6,111 bases of DNA from Ruminococcus sp. GTDB taxonomy: Bacteria; Bacillota; Clostridia; Oscillospirales; Ruminococcaceae. The stretch spans positions 1 through 6,111 of the forward strand of contig DNLQ01000223.1 of NCBI GenBank assembly GCA_003488415.1, written 5' to 3'. How positions within the stretch are numbered: the first letter of the stretch is position 1; each line of letters begins with the position of its first letter. A program made the position numbers and the translations under genes. The notes below the pieces were generated by a model, which was not told the origin of the DNA, made no database searches, and saw only the letters and a list, made by a program, of their open reading frames with translations. Shown one piece after another: positions 4,943-6,111 of this stretch.

Positions 4943-6111
4943 ATGAAGAAAAAGAAAAGATTTTCCCCTCTTAAATTCCTGCTTATTATTATATGTATAT
5001 TCTTTATCATTATTTCTGCCGGCATAAATGTACTTTTCACATTGAACCCGGTACCGAAGATAGGCAACAGATATATCTATGTAGTTGAGAACAACAATCC
5101 CCTGGATCTGGATGTCACAGACGGCGCTGCACTCATCACTATGGAGGCTAAGGATATCAACCTCGCCGCCGGAGACATCGTTATCTGCTACCCTGCCGAT
5201 ACTCCGGACAAGCTGTGCCTGAGAAGCATCAACTCCATCGTGCAGAACGAGAACGGCGACAGAAAGTACCGCACCCGTGATGCCTACCACGAGGACGAGG
5301 TGGATTCGATCCCCAAGGAGAAGATCATCGCTGTAGCTACAGGCTATAACGAGAGCCTGGAGCTCGGAAAGTTCATCACCTTCACAAGAAGCGTAAGAGG
5401 TATCGTACTTGAACTGATACTTCCCATAATCATCCTGTTTGTTATGATATGCGCACGGGCTTCCGCTGCAAAGAGACGCAAGGAAGAGGAGAACTTCTAC
5501 GACTTCAACGGTGCTGAGGACAATACGGCTGCCGGAAACAAGGGTGCTGCTGCTCCTCTGTTCGACAATACAGAGAGCATCCAGACCAATGACGAGTTCG
5601 AGCGCAAGAAGCAGTCTATAGCTGAGAACTTCAGCCAGAAGAAGGTAAACCCCGATTCTCCTTATCAGAAGGAAAAAGAGCGCACCATGCAGTTCAAGGC
5701 TCAGAGGGCATCCGGCAATACCGGAAATATCGCTGCACAGGGCGGTATGGCTTCGGCTGCTGCATCAGCTCCCGTATCGGACAAGATCTCTGAGCCTGTA
5801 CCGGACTCAGTTAAGGAAGAGGCACTGAGAAAGACTGCCGAGGCTGAGAATACCGGCGTTTACACCTTCAAGCAGAAGAGCGACGATATGATCGTTTATC
5901 CCGAGCCCACACCGGTAACTCCCGGACTTGTGGAAAAGACCTCTGTCAGCGAGCTTGCTGCAAAGGCTGCTCCCAAGGCTGAACCGGCAGCTCCTGCCGC
6001 AGCTGCTCCCACAGCAGCTCCAAAGAAGGACAGCTCTCCGGATATTTCCGACATTCTCAAGAAAACCGAGACAAACCGCAGGAAGAAGGATACTTCTGCA
6101 ATGTCTGTAGA
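4943..6111 (+). CDS. Signal peptidase I-like (S26B/SipW-type) membrane protein lacking catalytic residues, long cytoplasmic tail; 3' end cut
   Basis: Open to the window edge, 389 residues visible, function unknown. ATG at 4943 follows AAAGGA (4927-4932) by 10 bases and is served by the strong promoter at 4838-4866. The N-terminus MKKKKR is positive, followed by TM helix 11-33, an external domain of about 36-150, TM helix 154-171, then RRK and a charged tail. This topology and the landmark order (PKIGNRYIYVV, DINLAAGDIVICY, RSINSIV, YRTRDAYHED, EKIIAVATG, LGKFITFTRSVRG) follow SipW/archaeal-type signal peptidase I. The active site is gone: the SGSMEPT box reads ENNNPLD (49-55), with no serine anywhere from 27 to 94; the THRI base motif reads LRSI (93-96); the TKGDAN box reads TRDAYH (111-116). 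Hence a pseudoenzyme is inferred. The tail (175-389) is rich in Ala, Pro, Lys and Glu, with an Ala/Pro tract at 339-360, and looks disordered. The family assignment is from pattern memory and is moderately sure; that the gene is real is nearly certain. Confidence 0.85.
   Translation, partial: MKKKKRFSPLKFLLIIICIFFIIISAGINVLFTLNPVPKIGNRYIYVVENNNPLDLDVTDGAALITMEAKDINLAAGDIVICYPADTPDKLCLRSINSIVQNENGDRKYRTRDAYHEDEVDSIPKEKIIAVATGYNESLELGKFITFTRSVRGIVLELILPIIILFVMICARASAAKRRKEEENFYDFNGAEDNTAAGNKGAAAPLFDNTESIQTNDEFERKKQSIAENFSQKKVNPDSPYQKEKERTMQFKAQRASGNTGNIAAQGGMASAAASAPVSDKISEPVPDSVKEEALRKTAEAENTGVYTFKQKSDDMIVYPEPTPVTPGLVEKTSVSELAAKAAPKAEPAAPAAAAPTAAPKKDSSPDISDILKKTETNRRKKDTSAMSV

Noticed and set aside
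4828..5290. Minus-strand open frames of 79 and 117 residues (4828-5067, 4937-5290)
   Set aside because: They lie antisense to the start of the membrane-protein gene, which has promoter, ribosome binding site and a membrane topology of its own. They are shadow frames.
5955..6035. GC-rich repeat array in the Ala/Pro tract of the membrane-protein gene
   Set aside because: The repetition is only codon-level bias for Ala and Pro; no exact nucleotide unit recurs in tandem.

Overview
The window looks like chromosomal DNA from a Gram-positive anaerobe of the class Clostridia, most likely a Ruminococcus-type Oscillospiraceae. This is an inference from protein style, strong AGGAGG-type ribosome binding sites, consensus sigma-A promoters, and moderately GC-rich genes separated by AT-rich spacers. 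No marker gene in the window fixes the species.

Layout: a bidirectional terminator (52-82) closes a leftward two-gene unit. That unit is transcribed from about 4605 down to 86. First comes glgP, an 806-residue glycogen/maltodextrin phosphorylase (4465-2045), and then a 628-residue intracellular GH13 alpha-glucan hydrolase of the neopullulanase/alpha-amylase type (1972-86). The two are 72 bp apart, and that gap holds a perfect 11-bp GC-rich hairpin and a strong Shine-Dalgarno. The pair makes sense as a cytoplasmic alpha-glucan degradation module: the phosphorylase releases glucose-1-phosphate from chain ends, and the hydrolase shortens or debranches what the phosphorylase cannot use.

A 477-bp AT-rich divergent spacer (4466-4942) separates this unit from a rightward gene. 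It carries a recognisable promoter in each direction, a long stem-loop in each transcript leader, a 12-bp palindrome, a 9-bp inverted repeat and an 11-bp direct repeat.

The rightward gene (4943 to beyond 6111) is the most unusual item. It encodes a membrane protein whose fold outline matches archaeal/SipW-type signal peptidase I (family S26B): TM helix, external domain with the usual landmark spacing, second TM helix. However, the nucleophile serine, the catalytic His/Lys and the GDxN motif are all replaced. After the second TM it carries a cytoplasmic tail of at least 215 residues, rich in Ala, Pro, Lys and Glu, which is cut by the window edge. It is best described as a predicted signal-peptidase-like pseudoenzyme of unknown role. 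Nothing visible shows that it works with glycogen metabolism; divergent placement is the only link.

No tRNA, rRNA, CRISPR array, insertion sequence or phage gene was seen. Bases 1-51, beyond the terminator, hold nothing recognisable.
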